From Scenedesmus sp. ARA3 (Eukaryota; Chlorophyta; Chlorophyceae; Sphaeropleales; Scenedesmaceae): a stretch of DNA of 64,000 bases. This document shows positions 52,411 through 64,000 of this stretch, in pieces. The notes under the pieces were generated by a model that had not been told where the DNA came from, made no database searches, and saw only the letters and a list, made by a program, of their open reading frames with translations. The stretch covers positions 1-64,000 of the forward strand of contig RWJK01000499.1 of assembly GCA_004335835.1 (NCBI GenBank), written 5' to 3'. Position 1 is the first letter of the stretch; every line of letters starts with the position of its first letter. Both the position numbers and the translations under genes were made by a program.

Positions 52411-53376
52411 CGATCGACTGCATCATGGTAGTGAGCTGACAGCTGCCCCGCACTGGGCTGCTGCTGCCATCCTGTGATCGCTGAGTGCTTTGCTGTGCAT
52501 TGTGCATGACTAGCTGTGCATTGTGTGTATCTGTGCTGGCTGGTGTGTGTCTGTGTCAGAGGAATCATCATGCAGTGCAGTGTCGCTGCAGCACCCAGCC
52601 ACTTAACACGGCAGTGTCTGTGCATGCCGGTCTAGGCTGATGGTGCGGTTTAGGCACAGCTGCACTCGCAGCTTCACATAGTGCAATGCTCGTGGCTGAG
52701 CTGCGTGCGTTGCGCATTGCTTTGGGGGTTGTCGTGTGCGACTGTGCAAGCCTTGCACGGCGGTGCAGGCGGCATCTGGGCTGCTGCTGTGCAGCCCTGG
52801 GCAACGCATGAATTCCCCATGTTTGCATGTTGGTCATTAGCGGGACTCTCTAGGAGCTCACAGCTGCTAGGCATGTCGGCTGCGTTTTGCAGGAGAGTAG
52901 CAGCGGCCCATTGCCTGCGATTTGGTTTCACTGATTGATATGCAGCATTCAGTCTCCCCCACAGCTGCCTTGAAAGGCTGCTGTGGGGAGCACTGCACTG
53001 GACAGGCTGGTGTGCTGCAGGCAGACCTGTTAGCTGTTTGACTCGTGGCAATGTGTGCTATCTAGTATAGTGATGGCGCTGCGCTGTTGGCTGGTGCGGC
53101 AGTGCTGGCGATTGGTGCACTCTGTGTTTGTCAACTCCGTGTTGACTCCCTGTTAACTCTGTGTGAACGCTAGCCACTGCTTTGGGGATAGGGGTGAGGG
53201 CATGTAGATCTAGTATGTGACGTGCTGGGGCATGCTGTGCCCCCATCATCAGCTGTTATCAGGGCTGCGGCAGGCAGTGTAGTAAGGTGAGTGTGGACAG
53301 GTGGAGACCATCCCCATGTGACTCTGTTTGCTTTGTGTGGTCGTCTTAGCCCTGCATGGTGCATGTGGTCCAGGGT

Positions 53377-53478
53377 TCAACTGCCGGGCCTGGCAGGGTT
53401 CAGCTGCCGGGGCCTAGCAGGGTTCAACTGCCGGGCCTGAAGGGTTCAACTGCTGGGCCTGGCAGGGTTCAGCAGTGG
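53377..53478 (+). repeat. Tandem repeat, unit about 20-24 bp
   Basis: Five variants of gggttcaactgccgggcctg follow one another. The GGTTCAA core resembles a tRNA B-box by chance; no tRNA structure is present. Confidence 0.85.
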
Positions 53479-54129
53479 CTGCTGGGACCTTGCCTCTGGC
53501 TGGTGTGTGTATGGCTGACTATCTATAACAAATGCCATATCTTTGAGCCTATACAGCCTGCATTGCCACTGTCATCATGGTGCGTGACATGCCACATGTC
53601 ACACAGCATGTTACTAGCTCCGTCTGGTGCGCCTTGCGCCACACTACCGCCGGGCTGCTGCATCTCACCAATTGATGCATGCGATGTGGTCTGCTGTGGC
53701 GCACATCCCTGGGCATCTAGAGCAGTAGTGGCATGCTGCACACTAGATCAGCCAGCGGGGTGTGGGGAGGCCAGGCAGCCGGCGGGGTAGCACACCAGTT
53801 GTGGTGTGCTGTGCGCATACGGTGCTGCTTGTGCAGGCCTTCAGCCGTGCATGCATGTTTGGCCCAGTGGCCGACAGGTTCAGCAGCCTGGCTCACTTTG
53901 CTGCTCCTGATGCATGGGGTTATTGACGTCCATCTGCCTTCGATCTTTTCTTGCTGCCTGTGTGGTGGCGCGGCTGTGAGTAATGGGGGATAGGGGTGAA
54001 CCTAGTGTGGCGTGTGTGGGTGGTGCGCGGCATGTTGGGCAGCAGGTGTTGGCAGGAGTGAGTGTGTACAGCATACAGCGTATGTGACTGCAGGCAGCCC
54101 TGCATGCGTGCTGTGCATCATCATCACGG

Positions 54130-54188
54130 TTTGTGTGTTACTCGACGGGAACACAGCCCGTTTTTGAGCCAATGACAGGCTCATCACC
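54130..54188 (-). repeat. Dispersed repeat, inverted partner of 47098-47150
   Basis: The reverse complement shares atgagcctgtcattggctc, aaaacgggctgtgtt and ccgtcg with the other copy. Confidence 0.8.
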
Positions 54189-55218
54189 TTGAACTATGGT
54201 GGCTGTTTGCTCCCTGATTGTGGCCCTGGCTCATACGCTTTCCATTTGATTGAGGCAGGCAGATTCTGCCGCAAGCACCTGCTGCTGCCGTCAATTGGAG
54301 GACGGCCGTCAGCAGCATGTCTGGTAGCATCGCACTTTCACAGTTTTGTAGCGGCAGCGTCCAATCAGCATCAGGTGTGAAGCATTTTCTGGTGCCTTGC
54401 GGTCGTGTCCTGGCGTGCGTGGCGCTATGCATTGCTGCATCCTTTGGCTAGAATGGCTGGAGGTCCTGATGCTTGATATGCTGCTGGGATTTTGTTTTGG
54501 CTGTGCTTAATACCAGTCAGAGGCGTCGTGCTAGCTTGCCGCATGCACAGATGAGCGCCTGGGCACCTGCTGTATCTGCAGTGATGAACGGATCTCAAAG
54601 TATCCTGGACGCCAGGTTGAGGCCACCCACGATGTTGTGCCGTGTTGCTGTCTGAATCACACGTGCGAGGTTGTCACCAACTAGTCTGCCCTCAAACAGC
54701 ACGCACAGTTGGCTGGGGAGGCTGGCTCATTGTGCAAGGACGGTTGCTGTTGCCCTGTGCGTGTGCAGTACTGCACTCCTGCAACAGCTTATCCTGGTTG
54801 GCCAGATGGTCTTTTTGGTTGCCCATCTGCTGAAGCTGTCGCGTGACGGCTGTTCCACTTGGTCAGGCCAATAACAATCACATTGGTCCGTCAACTTGGG
54901 GGCATGCCCTCTGCCTGCTGGTATTGCTGATGTAACTGTCTGCCTGCATTGCAACTTGAGGGCTCTGCGCAGCGTGGTGGTGCAAGCGCTTCCAACTAAT
55001 TCAACATGTGACCTCAGCTGCTGACACTTCGCCACAGCCAAACCGCACAGCCAGCCAGCAACCGTACGCATGTGGCGACGTAAGCATGTGGCGGCCCGGA
55101 TTGTAAACACCACAACAACACTGTCGTGTCACGTTTGTTAATCAAACTTTGGAAAGTTGTTACTAACAACTCTTACAAGAAGACTATTATTATCATTACT
55201 AACAACTCTGTAGTACAG

Positions 55219-55335
55219 GTAGCGCTGGTCGCCAGCAGTGCTGCGCGCAACGGCCTGGTGCGCAAAACATCACACAGCCGCTGCGACTTCAAGGAGTTCT
55301 CAGCACAGCGCTGTCTCAGCAAACTGCTGTACTGA
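55219..55335 (+). other. Orphan exon-like frame
   Basis: After a tagtacag acceptor-like site, 38 codons with strongly GC-rich third positions read VALVASSAARNGLVRKT ... FSAQRCLSKLLY and stop at TGA 55333. I find no upstream exon to join. It may be a terminal exon of an unrecognised gene or a fragment. Confidence 0.2.
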
Positions 55336-56873
55336 TGCCTGGCTTGGCACATGGTCTGTAGCTGCTTAAAAGCCACCGGTGGAGAAAACGGTCGTTTGCT
55401 GGACAACAGGTGGTAACGGGAAACCATATTGCTGCAAAAACACAAACGTAAATGCCCAAGCGTATGGGCAAGCCATCGGCCCGTAGCCCTGGCAGTGTCC
55501 CACATGCTGCAGCTGCAGGTAGCTCAAGCACCGCCTCTGCTGCTGGCAGTGTTGGTCAAGCAGCGTCACCACGCGCACCAGCACTGGCTTGCCAGTGATG
55601 AGTGCATGCAACCACTGACGGCCGCCATAAAATGGGTCACGAATCAAAACAAGATAACTGATCACTGCATACGTACGTAAGAGAAAACACTTGGCTGCAA
55701 ATATACTGTCGCAGCTGTTGATGCCGCCACTGGCAAGTTGGCAACTTGCTGGCACTGAGCCAGCCTGATTCAAAATGGAAGTTGTACATGCAAAACCACG
55801 GGAGCATTGCATGGTCATTAGCCAACGACAGGCTCATTGCGCTTCTGCGCTTCTGTTCAGTTCTGTGCTCACCTCCTAGCATGCTGCCGTGTGTGAACAG
55901 GCATGGCTGCAACTTTCCACGATGCAGGATGAACACACACCATGTGCTGCATGCATGATGCAGCTGTCTGGGGTCGGAGTGCTGTGTCAACAAGAAACTG
56001 CCGTATGCAGATGCAAGCGCCAATCGTTTACCACCCACAGCTGACACGCTGGCCATCCAAACGACCACAACTCATTAGCTGCAAACACACATACACGTGG
56101 GTCCCTAGGGTTATGCCGGGCAAGGTAGCTGGCCATGGCCAGCCTGGGGCGCCAGCCCCTCTGCGCTGCTGCTGCAGTAACTTAGTATCTGCAAGCACCG
56201 CCTGCCATCCAGCCCCTCATGCACTGCCCCAGCAGTTGCCTCCTGCCGCACTGAGCCAGCTCAACTTTCCACCAAAGATGTCCAGACCAAATGCAACCAG
56301 TGCGCTGTGCTGTGCCAGCTGATCAACCATCCTGCAGGGCAGCAAGGTCTGAGCCCTGTCTGCGCAAGCTGGTTGCTGCATGCTGCGCACCAACTGTTTG
56401 GCCAACAGGGGCCATGGCAGTGCACTGACGCTTGCGGACTCAGCTCTACAGCAAAAGCAATGTGTCAATCAACCAGCAGACGCTGCAACCCACCAACGCC
56501 ATCCTGTTTTGAGCATCACTCAACAGCTAAGCCTTGAGCAACCCAGCAGTCAACCACCAACAGCCCGAAGCTCACTATCACCAGCCCGTAGTGCAGTAGC
56601 CCTGAGTGCTGCAATATGCTGATGCCCTGCCCCTGCCCAGGCAGTGGAGCCAGGCAGTAGTGCAGATGTCTGTTGTTTATTGCTCGTGCCATTCCCACGG
56701 GTACTTGCGGGCCTGCAGCAGCAGCAGCACGCGGCAGGAGCAGCTTGTCAAATGTGAGCATAATTCCACTCACTGATCTGACCATGCAGTATCACAGTGC
56801 GGCCCAGCTAACAGCATGACACACATGCTCAGGCGGCACCTACATATTTCAAAGTGCAGTGCTTGTGAAACAT

Positions 56874-59125
56874 TCAGAGAAAGCAGGCACACGCAGCCGT
56901 TTTTGCGAAGCCACCCACCACTTGCGGCTTGCTGCGCTGACTGTGCAGCGCATCATGCTCAAAGCCTCCAGCAGTGTGCGGCCGCATGCTGCCGGCGTCC
57001 CTGCTGCCACCCATGCTACCTGCACTGCTTCCCAGCCGCTGCAGTGCACCATCCACACCCCCCAAGCTCCCGTGGGCGCTGCGCATGGGCTGGGGGGTGT
57101 AGGTAGCCCACGGCGGAGACACAGACCCTGCCTTTGCCGCCCAAGGTGCTACCGCAGCACCCGTGTGTGTAGCCCAAGGAGGTGCTGTCACAGCTGCTGC
57201 TGCTGCTGCCGAGCTGGCTGGTGCTGCTGCTGGCACCAAGGGGTTGTGTGTGGCCCAGGGGGGTGCAGCTGATGTCGCAGCTGCTTGCCCCGCTGCTGCT
57301 GATGCTGCTGCTGGGTGAGCTGCTGGGCTGGGTGGAGCCAGGTGGCGGTGCTCTGGGGCAATCCACCTGCGGGTGGATGCTCCCAGGTTCCAGTACTCAG
57401 ACTGTTTGCAGGAGCAGCACAAGGAATGCAACATACAACAACTGAGTGAATGGTGATGGTGTGACAGCGGTGACACTGCAGCTGCATCAGCACACAGGTT
57501 ACAAGAGCTGTGGTGCAGACTTTACGGGTGACCACGCATGCATTGTCGGCACACAATCATGCAGCCTGCTGCAGCAGCGCAGCCTTGAACACAGCAGCCA
57601 GGTCCTTGCGCCACAAGTGCACACAACAACACCAAGCTGCCTGACACACGCAGCAGCTAGCAGTAGCTGCAATACGCAGTGTAGACGCACACGCTGATTA
57701 CACACCTCACTTGTCACCACCTGCCGCTCCAGCAGCTGCTGCTCCTGCTGCTGCTGCCTGCGCTGCGCGGCCCTCTCTGCCATGAGCGCAAGATTGTCTG
57801 CTGCCGTCTGTGCAGCAAAGTGCTTGCGCGCCTCCCTCTGCAGCACCAACCGCAGTCACATTGAGGCTGACGCCTGGTCAATATGCAGCCAAACACGCCA
57901 GCAACACACGCGCTGAATGGTGATTGTTGCAGTGATGCAAGCTGTTGCAGAATGCACATTTGCCAGCAGCGCCGTTTTCCTTGACAGATATGATGCAGAG
58001 CATTGTGAGGCAGTCAGCTGTCATGTGCACCCTGGTATCAGCTGCAGTGCTGCGTAGCCGACACTGCTTCACTGCCAGCACGTCGCACCATCTTCTGCTA
58101 GTATGCCTGCAGACGCCCTGCAGATGCTGCCACTGCCTGCAGTCCTGCAAGCGCTGCCGCACCTCCTCATCTTGTGTGGCATAGCCCAGCGTGGCAGTGG
58201 CCCACGGCCTCACAGGGTCAGATGCCTGGGGCTGCAGCTGCTGGTCCCAACCGCCGCTGCTGCGAGCCTTCTGAGATATCTGGGCCTCTAGCTGGGCCTC
58301 ACGTTTCCTGCAAGCACATGCACAGGGCCCGTGAGACACTTGTGCACAGCACAGCACTGAATGATGCAGCGCGTGCTGCTAGCATGTACACAGTGACGCA
58401 GCTTGCACAGTGCAATACTCCTTCGTCTGGTAGAGTGCGTGTACAGCAGAATGCAGTATATACTACTGTTCATGTGTCTGCAGCCTTGCAATGCCGCCTG
58501 CAGGGCAGGCAGCTGCGCTGTTGTTTGCGCTGGGCTGCTGCTGCGCTGTGCACTACACACACAGTGCCTGCTTGCCCCCAGGCTTGCCAGCACTCACTTG
58601 GCCTCAGCTTTTGCTGCCATATGCTGTTCCTGCATCTCCAACACCTCTGCCTGTCGAGCCCTTACATGCTCGGAGCTAGGATACAGTGCATTGAGCAAGC
58701 GCGTCTCTGCGTCCTGCAGGCGCCTGCTTCTGGCTGCCAGTAGTTCCTGCAAGCACCAAGTGATTAAGGGCGTTACTGGGTAAACTGCTTGCTCAGCTTT
58801 CAGCAGGTAAGCAGCACAAGCATGCAGTGTGCATAAGATGCTGCTGCTGGCAGAACAGCTACACAACCAGCTAGGCACAGTGCTGGTTGAGGCCTGAGAA
58901 GATGACATCAACGTAAGATAGCTTGGCTTGTCATATTGCTCAGCCTGAAGCAGTTGCTGACCAGAATGTATCTGCAGCGGTGCTGCTGTGGCAAGCGGTC
59001 ATACCCGCAGGCGATGCAGGCACACCCACCTGCTCTTTACGCCACTGCTCATCTGCAGACTCTAACGTGCAGTTGCTGCCGTTCTTGGCGGGCCTGTGAA
59101 GTATGCTAGGACGCACATACTCCAT
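56874..59125 (-). CDS. Coiled-coil protein with repeated PWAT motifs, function unknown
   Basis: Exons 59125-59030, 58746-58598, 58307-58163, 57837-57706 and 57401-56874 sum to exactly 350 codons. The N-terminal half is charged and helical (QWRKEQELLAARSRRLQDAE, VLEMQEQHMAAKAEAKKREA, AQRRQQQQEQQLLERQ), predicting coiled coils. A short motif recurs five times: RPWATATLG, PPWATHNPL, PPWATHTG, APWAAKAG and PPWATYTP, mostly in an Ala/Pro-rich C-terminal half that ends SKPQVVGGFAKTA. The donor of exon 4 could also be at the preceding CAG|GTGGTG. No family is recognised. Short aromatic-Pro repeats beside coiled coils occur in cytoskeletal and ciliary proteins, but that is only a suggestion. Confidence 0.75.
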
Positions 59126-61154
59126 GTTGCTGTGCAGGCCACTGCTCCAGAAAGGGCACTGCTGCTTTGTGCCCGTATCCGCACACGTGCAGCTAGCTGC
59201 CACTCATACGATTAAAAGCTCTTGCAGCAAACTTCACGAAGCTTATAAGTTGCTAACAGCCTGCCAGCGCCTTGCCTCTCGACAATGTTCGTTACAATGT
59301 ACGAAGTCTGTCAGAATGAGCACAAAAAGCAAAAAATATATATTTATGGTCGGAGCATCCAGCTGTGTCATTTGGCCGCAGCCGAGGTCCAGCTGCTTAG
59401 CACTGCTAAACCAGCTGTTGGTTTGTGTCCCGGGTAACAACGGCCAGCCAGCATCGGCTGATTTTGAACTGACTTGCTGCAATATTGAAGGTTCATGTAC
59501 GGCAATTTATGGGTTGCCGATGTCTGAAACACGTGGTGCACTGAAGTTGTGTGCTGCAGACTGTTGGCCCATCTGTCCTGGATGCCCACCATCACCTACG
59601 CTAGCCTGGCCAAAGGGTGGCACCCTTAGTAGGCGTATGATGGAAGTATGTTCTTTTATACGCACCTTGTTATCAGAGATAGAAGACCCATCTACTCAAT
59701 TTACACAGCATCACAAGCAATAGCAAGTCTGCACTGAGTGCATGGCACACAGCCTGGCCCTGCGGCAGGGTCTGCACACCCAGCAGCCATCGTGTGCCAC
59801 CATGCCATAGTAGTACTACGTAATGCGCCGCCGCTCACCAGGGTGGTGAGGCGCTTTTTGAATTGGGGTGTGGCGCAACACTGCTGCTGCTGCAGCAGCA
59901 GCAGCAGCAACATTGGACAGGCTTGCCAGCCTAGTGGCAAGCAACGGCGGCACCAAACATTCAGATGCGCAACACACGCACCACAGACCAAGGCAGCAGT
60001 TTGGCTGCGCTGCACAACGCTGCAACAATCATTGTTGCAAGATGCAGTGTGGACAAGCATACTGCATGCATTCACAGGAGCATTGCGAGACGCAGCACAT
60101 CAGACAGACCTTGTAGATCTGAACACTTTGGCACGGCAGGCCACCATAGGACCATGTACCACCCAGCAAGTGGACACATGCTGTGCTAGGGAAGCAGTGT
60201 CTTAAAACTGCCATGCAACACAGCACTGAACTTGACACAGGACGTGTTTGCAAAAGACTGCAGCTCGACTGCGTGCAGCAATGCCAATCAAATCATATGC
60301 ACTGGGCAGGGCTTGCTACCTCGCCAATTGCCATCAAACACCACACACCTGTCCCTCTAGCAGCTGTTTCAAACCTCAAACTTGGATGCCGTTGTCTAGA
60401 CGTGTGCACATGGCAAAGTGCACCAACAAGGAGACGCAACGGCTGGCCATATATGTGCGCCCTGCAATAGCTCGAACCATGGTGTTCTTGAGCCGGTTCT
60501 CATCAAACGTAGTATTGGGTTGTGTAGGTGCATGCACGGTCCCTCACAGCAGCAGACAGCAGGCGCAACTCAAGACTGAATGCAGTGATCCCACAAGTGC
60601 AGCGCGCAATGCAGAAGCCTTACTGTGCGCCCTGCACAGCATCATCAACAATGAGAATGCATGCATGCGCCAACAGACCAGAGCAAACCATAAACATGCG
60701 TCAGCAGGCAGTCAGCACAGCCTGTGTGAAATCATGCTCGTAATGTGCCCTATATTGGTGCTGTTGCGACTCTGCCAGTCGCCACTGGCTCATGCATCTG
60801 TAGCATGCATATCAAATGTAATGTAACATACCAAATCTAACGTATGCTATACATGCACACTGTATGTCAGGTGGTACTGCACTTGCTGAACACGCTGACA
60901 CCCCAGCCTCGTTGAAAGTCATGCCGCTATGTGCAACGTCCCTGCTCCTGTTCATACAAAGCCAGCCGCCGCAGCATACGCTGCATGCAGCCCACCTCCC
61001 GGCAAGACCTGGCGTGCTCTGCTGTAGATCAAGAGCATGCGCCGACACGTTTGCCAGGCACTTTCTGGGCCAGGCGCCCAGCACTCCAAGACAACACCCC
61101 ATGCACGGCAAGCCCAAAACCACATGTACACATGTGCACATGATGTACGCAGGC
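59126..61154. other. Spacer between coiled-coil gene and methyltransferase gene
   Basis: About 2 kb containing the 5' region of the coiled-coil gene and the 3' region of the methyltransferase gene. An AT-rich run (aaaaaatatatatttat) lies at 59331-59346. Open frames on both strands show no recognisable domain. Confidence 0.5.
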
Positions 61155-63722
61155 CTACTTGCCGGGCTTCTTTGCCACGATGACGTGGTACTCCAGCACA
61201 CCGCTATCGAGACCGCCCTGCACCACCGCCTTCTGGTGGCCCAGCATGTAGCCAGCCGCCATCTTCAGCACGGCAGGCCCGCCAGTCAGGAACAGCCACA
61301 GCGTGTGGAAGGCCTGGCGGCAGGCAGACAGGTAGGCAGGCAGGCAGCAGGCAGGCAGGCAGGCAGGAGTATTGAATGCTGTGCTGAAGTAGGGTGGGGT
61401 GCGCTCGTCAATGTGGAGCAGCAGGTGTCTCCTGTCACAGCACGTCTGCAGTGTTATAGGCAGCTGCAGGGATCCTGCAGTCTGCGCAGGAAGCTGGCAA
61501 GCCCTCCGATGCAACGATGATGACCCAGACAAGACATCGAAAAGAAAAACCCAGCCGCCTCACCCGCTTGTTGAACTCCTTGTACCACTGCCCGAAGCTC
61601 ATGTCGGGCTGCGAGGCGCGCAGCAGCAGCGACCACAGCCCCACGTTCCAGAAGCCGCACACATTGCGCGTCCAGTCGCCGTCACGCACCACCTGCAGCC
61701 CACATTTGCCTGCAGGACACAGCCGCGCAGTAGAAGCATGTGCAGTTGTGAGTTGCTGTCGTGTTGACCATGATGAAACCGGGTGTGGGTGAAGCACACA
61801 CCAACACAACCTGCAGCCCACACTTGCCTGCAGGACACACCAGCAAACAGCCGCGCCGCGACAAATATGCAGTAGTCAGTCTGCTGGCTCCTTCGAGAGG
61901 TAAATGGGCGCATCTCCTTTGGTTGCAGCACATACCAACAGCAGCTACTGCCAGTACCATCCACAGACAGAACAGCTACTGCTGCGCTCGCTTTGTCCAG
62001 TGCTTCAGCAGCATGCACCGTCTCACCCATCAGCTGCTTGTACTGCTCCGCAGAGTGCCAGTTGCCGGGCGTGGCGAAGATGCTGTCCATACTGGCCAGC
62101 CGCTGCTGCAGCGAGGCGCTGATGGGGCCTGCTGCGCGGCAGAAATCCACCAGGATGACCGTGCCGCCTGGTGCACACAGCCGCGCCAGCTGCGCAACAA
62201 ACTTCCTGCAAGCACCACAGCCACAGCAACAGCGCGACAGCTTCAGTGCGAAGGGCAGCGAATATTAATGTTGCACAGGATGCACGACCAGTAACACAGA
62301 GAATGAAGGATGCTAGGGGGCTGCTCGGTCCGCTGTCTGTTGCCAGGCAGCGCGTGAAGGCTGTGGAAGGGTGCGGGGTTGCGCCATCCACAGACATGCA
62401 CAATACTGGCACCCCTCTGCTCATTGTTCTCGCCTGCAGCACCCACTAGCACCTGCCAAGCGCACTCACTCTTTGCATGGCATGTATGCTGCGCTCTCCA
62501 CAGACACCACCAGGTCTGCGCAGCCGTCAGGCAGGTCTGGCTGCAGCGCATCTCCCACCACAAAGTAGACCTCCTTCTCGCCAAAGCTCAGCCTGCGGGC
62601 CAAGTTGTTGGCAGCTTGCACCTGCGGAAAGGCACGGCAGCAGGCAGGTACGTGCGCTGATGATTATCACAAGCTTTACATAGTGAAGTGCTGTTGAGCG
62701 TGAGATGTAGACATAGGCTGCACTGATAAGCTAGCGAGGAGGCAAGCCACAGCAGGTCAGCGCCAGCCTGTTGCTGGCAGACAAACATGTAATGCAACCA
62801 AGATGATGCAACTTCAACATCTTGGATGCTCTGAAGAGTGTGGTGTTTTGGTCACATACCCGTGGAGCGACCTGTGCAGATGGCCAGTTGGCTAGCAGGC
62901 ATTAGACATGAGACACCATTGCTGACAGGATAAGGACATGCGACAGATCCGGCGTGTCCCACGCCTGACGCGCATGCAGCGCTGCTGCAATCAGCCCTGC
63001 AACTTGCCGAATAGACATTAACGCTGCTGCTGTGTGTCCACTTTACAATGCATTGGCGAACTTCAGCTCAAGATAGCAGAAGTTCACCTGGAAAGGCGAG
63101 ATGTTCACGCCCACAGCCTTGCACTTTAGCCGCTCAGCAATGTGCACAGCAGTGCCGCCGTAGCCACAGCCCAAATCCAGCAGCTGCGGAAGTCACAACG
63201 AGTCAAACAGCATCCCAGGTCGTGAGTATATGTAAAACAGTAGCAGATACAACAGCAGGGATGCAGGCATGCTCTGTTTGCTTGAACGCAGCACAGTTGC
63301 TGGCAGTTGTTGGAGGTCAACTGTCCAACCACCGCTACTGTGAGCCAAGGGGTGCCAAACGCGCCTGTATCAACTCACCCTGTTTGCCTTGTTAACGCCC
63401 GCAAACTCCAGCACTGCGTCCACGTGATCCAGCTGTGCTTGCTGCCAAGTCTTCTTGTGCTTGGACTCAGGCCAGCCCTCAGGGTAGTACCCTGCAATAG
63501 TACGTCGCTGTCAGCGCCTCATAGTGCAATTAAAAAGAGTTAATATTTTTTTGATTGTTTTGTGAGCGTATTTGATACTACTGCACAGCTGGCGGGCGTC
63601 CAGCCGTGAAGCTCACCGACGTGGACATGCTCGCCAAACATCTCCAGCCATATTTGCCCAACGGCATCATACAAGTGCGCAGAGGTCTCTGCGTGTGACG
63701 GGCCTCCTGTGCTGCCTGCCAT
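61155..63722 (-). CDS. SAM-dependent methyltransferase, gamma-tocopherol methyltransferase-like
   Basis: Exons 63722-63617, 63491-63379, 63183-63088, 62621-62470, 62205-62027, 61709-61564 and 61313-61155 sum to exactly 317 codons. The order matches plant and algal gamma-tocopherol methyltransferases: YDAVGQIWLEMFGEHVHVGYY, the SAM-binding LLDLGCGYGGTAVHIAERL, VGVNISPFQVQAANNLA, a post-II DLVVSVESAAYMPCKEKFV, LCAPGGTVILVDFCR, then QVVRDGDWTRNV and a C-terminal LGHQKAVVQGGLDSGVLEY. VTE4 makes alpha-tocopherol in plastids. Here only ~13 residues precede the domain, so a transit peptide is not evident, and a cytosolic methyltransferase with another small substrate is equally possible. The start at 63722 is the first Met in frame. 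A CAGG minisatellite and an exon 6 copy lie in introns. Confidence 0.85.
61310..61372 (-). repeat. CAGG tetranucleotide array at the last acceptor of the methyltransferase gene
   Basis: Repeated GGCAGGCAGGCA on the plus strand leads into the exon 7 boundary at 61313. On the coding strand this is CCTG repeats ending in CCGCCAG. Confidence 0.8.
61685..61840 (-). repeat. Copy of the methyltransferase exon 6 start
   Basis: The exon 6 start (GKCGLQVV, ending 61709) with CTGCAG acceptor is repeated at about 61808-61838, reading GCAAGTGTGGGCTGCAGG after CCTGCAG. The flank gtgttgaccatgatgaaac lies between the two copies. Confidence 0.85.
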
Positions 63723-64000
63723 TGCTGCAGTGCTGCAATCAAAATGAAAGCAGGGCCACAACAGGCAATATCAAGCCGCAGAAAACCAACCCCTACGACG
63801 TCTTGTAAGGGCTTGCCGAAAGTAGGGCAGCTGCCACCGTCGCCTGCACATGCCGTGCCAACGTTCCTCGTGGTCACTACCAGTCATTTCTCTTACCAGC
63901 CGTGCACATGTAGTACCGGCGACGATCGCATTGATATTTTCAGTATTCACAGTCGTTGTTTAACAGTTCAATGCGGAAGCTACGTGGTCATGGGCGGTAG
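63723..64000. other. Upstream flank of the methyltransferase gene
   Basis: 278 bp with no coding frame I can support, presumably the promoter and 5' UTR. Confidence 0.5.

Larger units (their letters stand above)
51379..56873. other. 5.5-kb convergent spacer with tandem repeats
   Basis: This lies between the kinase and coiled-coil genes, both ending here. I find no complete gene. It holds the tandem arrays at 52313-52410 and 53377-53478, the repeat copy at 54130-54188, an isolated exon-like frame at 55219-55335 and many G/T-rich stretches that may be long 3' UTR. Confidence 0.5.

Noticed and set aside
53377..53478. tRNA B-boxes (GGTTCAA) suggesting a tRNA or SINE cluster
   Set aside because: The motif repeats every 20-24 bp as part of a simple tandem array, with no A-box or cloverleaf.

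Overview
The window is nuclear DNA from a eukaryote, most likely a green alga (Chlorophyta, possibly Chlorophyceae). The evidence is dense short GT-AG introns, GC-rich third codon positions, very abundant CAG/CTG triplet repeats, a plant-type starch phosphatase (LSF2), a plant NPG-type TPR protein, a DPY30/EF-hand protein typical of ciliated eukaryotes, and long gene-poor spacers. The lineage is an inference; the gene identities come from conserved protein motifs read across hand-built exons.

Layout: CSN5 (COP9 signalosome protease, minus, 1-4018, truncated at the window edge) is divergent from a membrane-anchored nucleoredoxin-like protein (plus, 4499-6749). Next come a glutamate 5-kinase with PUA domain (plus, 7789-13201) and the phosphoglucan phosphatase LSF2 (minus, 15646-17018), which is divergent from a TTC7/NPG1-type TPR protein (plus, 17403-20002). 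These are followed by an EFCAB10-like protein (minus, 21011-21900), a secreted Ala-rich protein of unknown function (plus, 22614-25132), the Cockayne-syndrome WD40 protein ERCC8/CSA (minus, 25893-29161), a possible small membrane protein (plus, 29677-30144), a three-RRM RNA-binding protein with a KH-like C-terminus (plus, 32021-36029), a secreted periplasmic-binding-protein-like protein (minus, 41479-43844), a CDPK-like kinase (plus, about 48454-51378), a coiled-coil PWAT-repeat protein (minus, 56874-59125) and a gamma-tocopherol-methyltransferase-like enzyme (minus, 61155-63722). For most genes the exon lengths and phases close exactly on an uninterrupted reading frame.

The genes are unrelated housekeeping and accessory genes in alternating orientation, not a pathway cluster. 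CSN5 and ERCC8 act on the same class of cullin-4 ubiquitin ligases, but they are 22 kb apart.

The most unusual property is structural. Many introns and gene ends contain degenerate tandem copies of the adjacent exon end, usually with the splice site retained (CSN5 exons 3, 5, 6, 7; glutamate kinase exons 7, 8, 10; LSF2, ERCC8, the RRM protein and the methyltransferase). Intron 3' ends are often built from CTG triplet arrays ending in the CAG acceptor. The spacers hold dispersed repeats (one 103-bp pair identical in inverted orientation 33 kb apart), minisatellites and a 94-bp near-perfect foldback.
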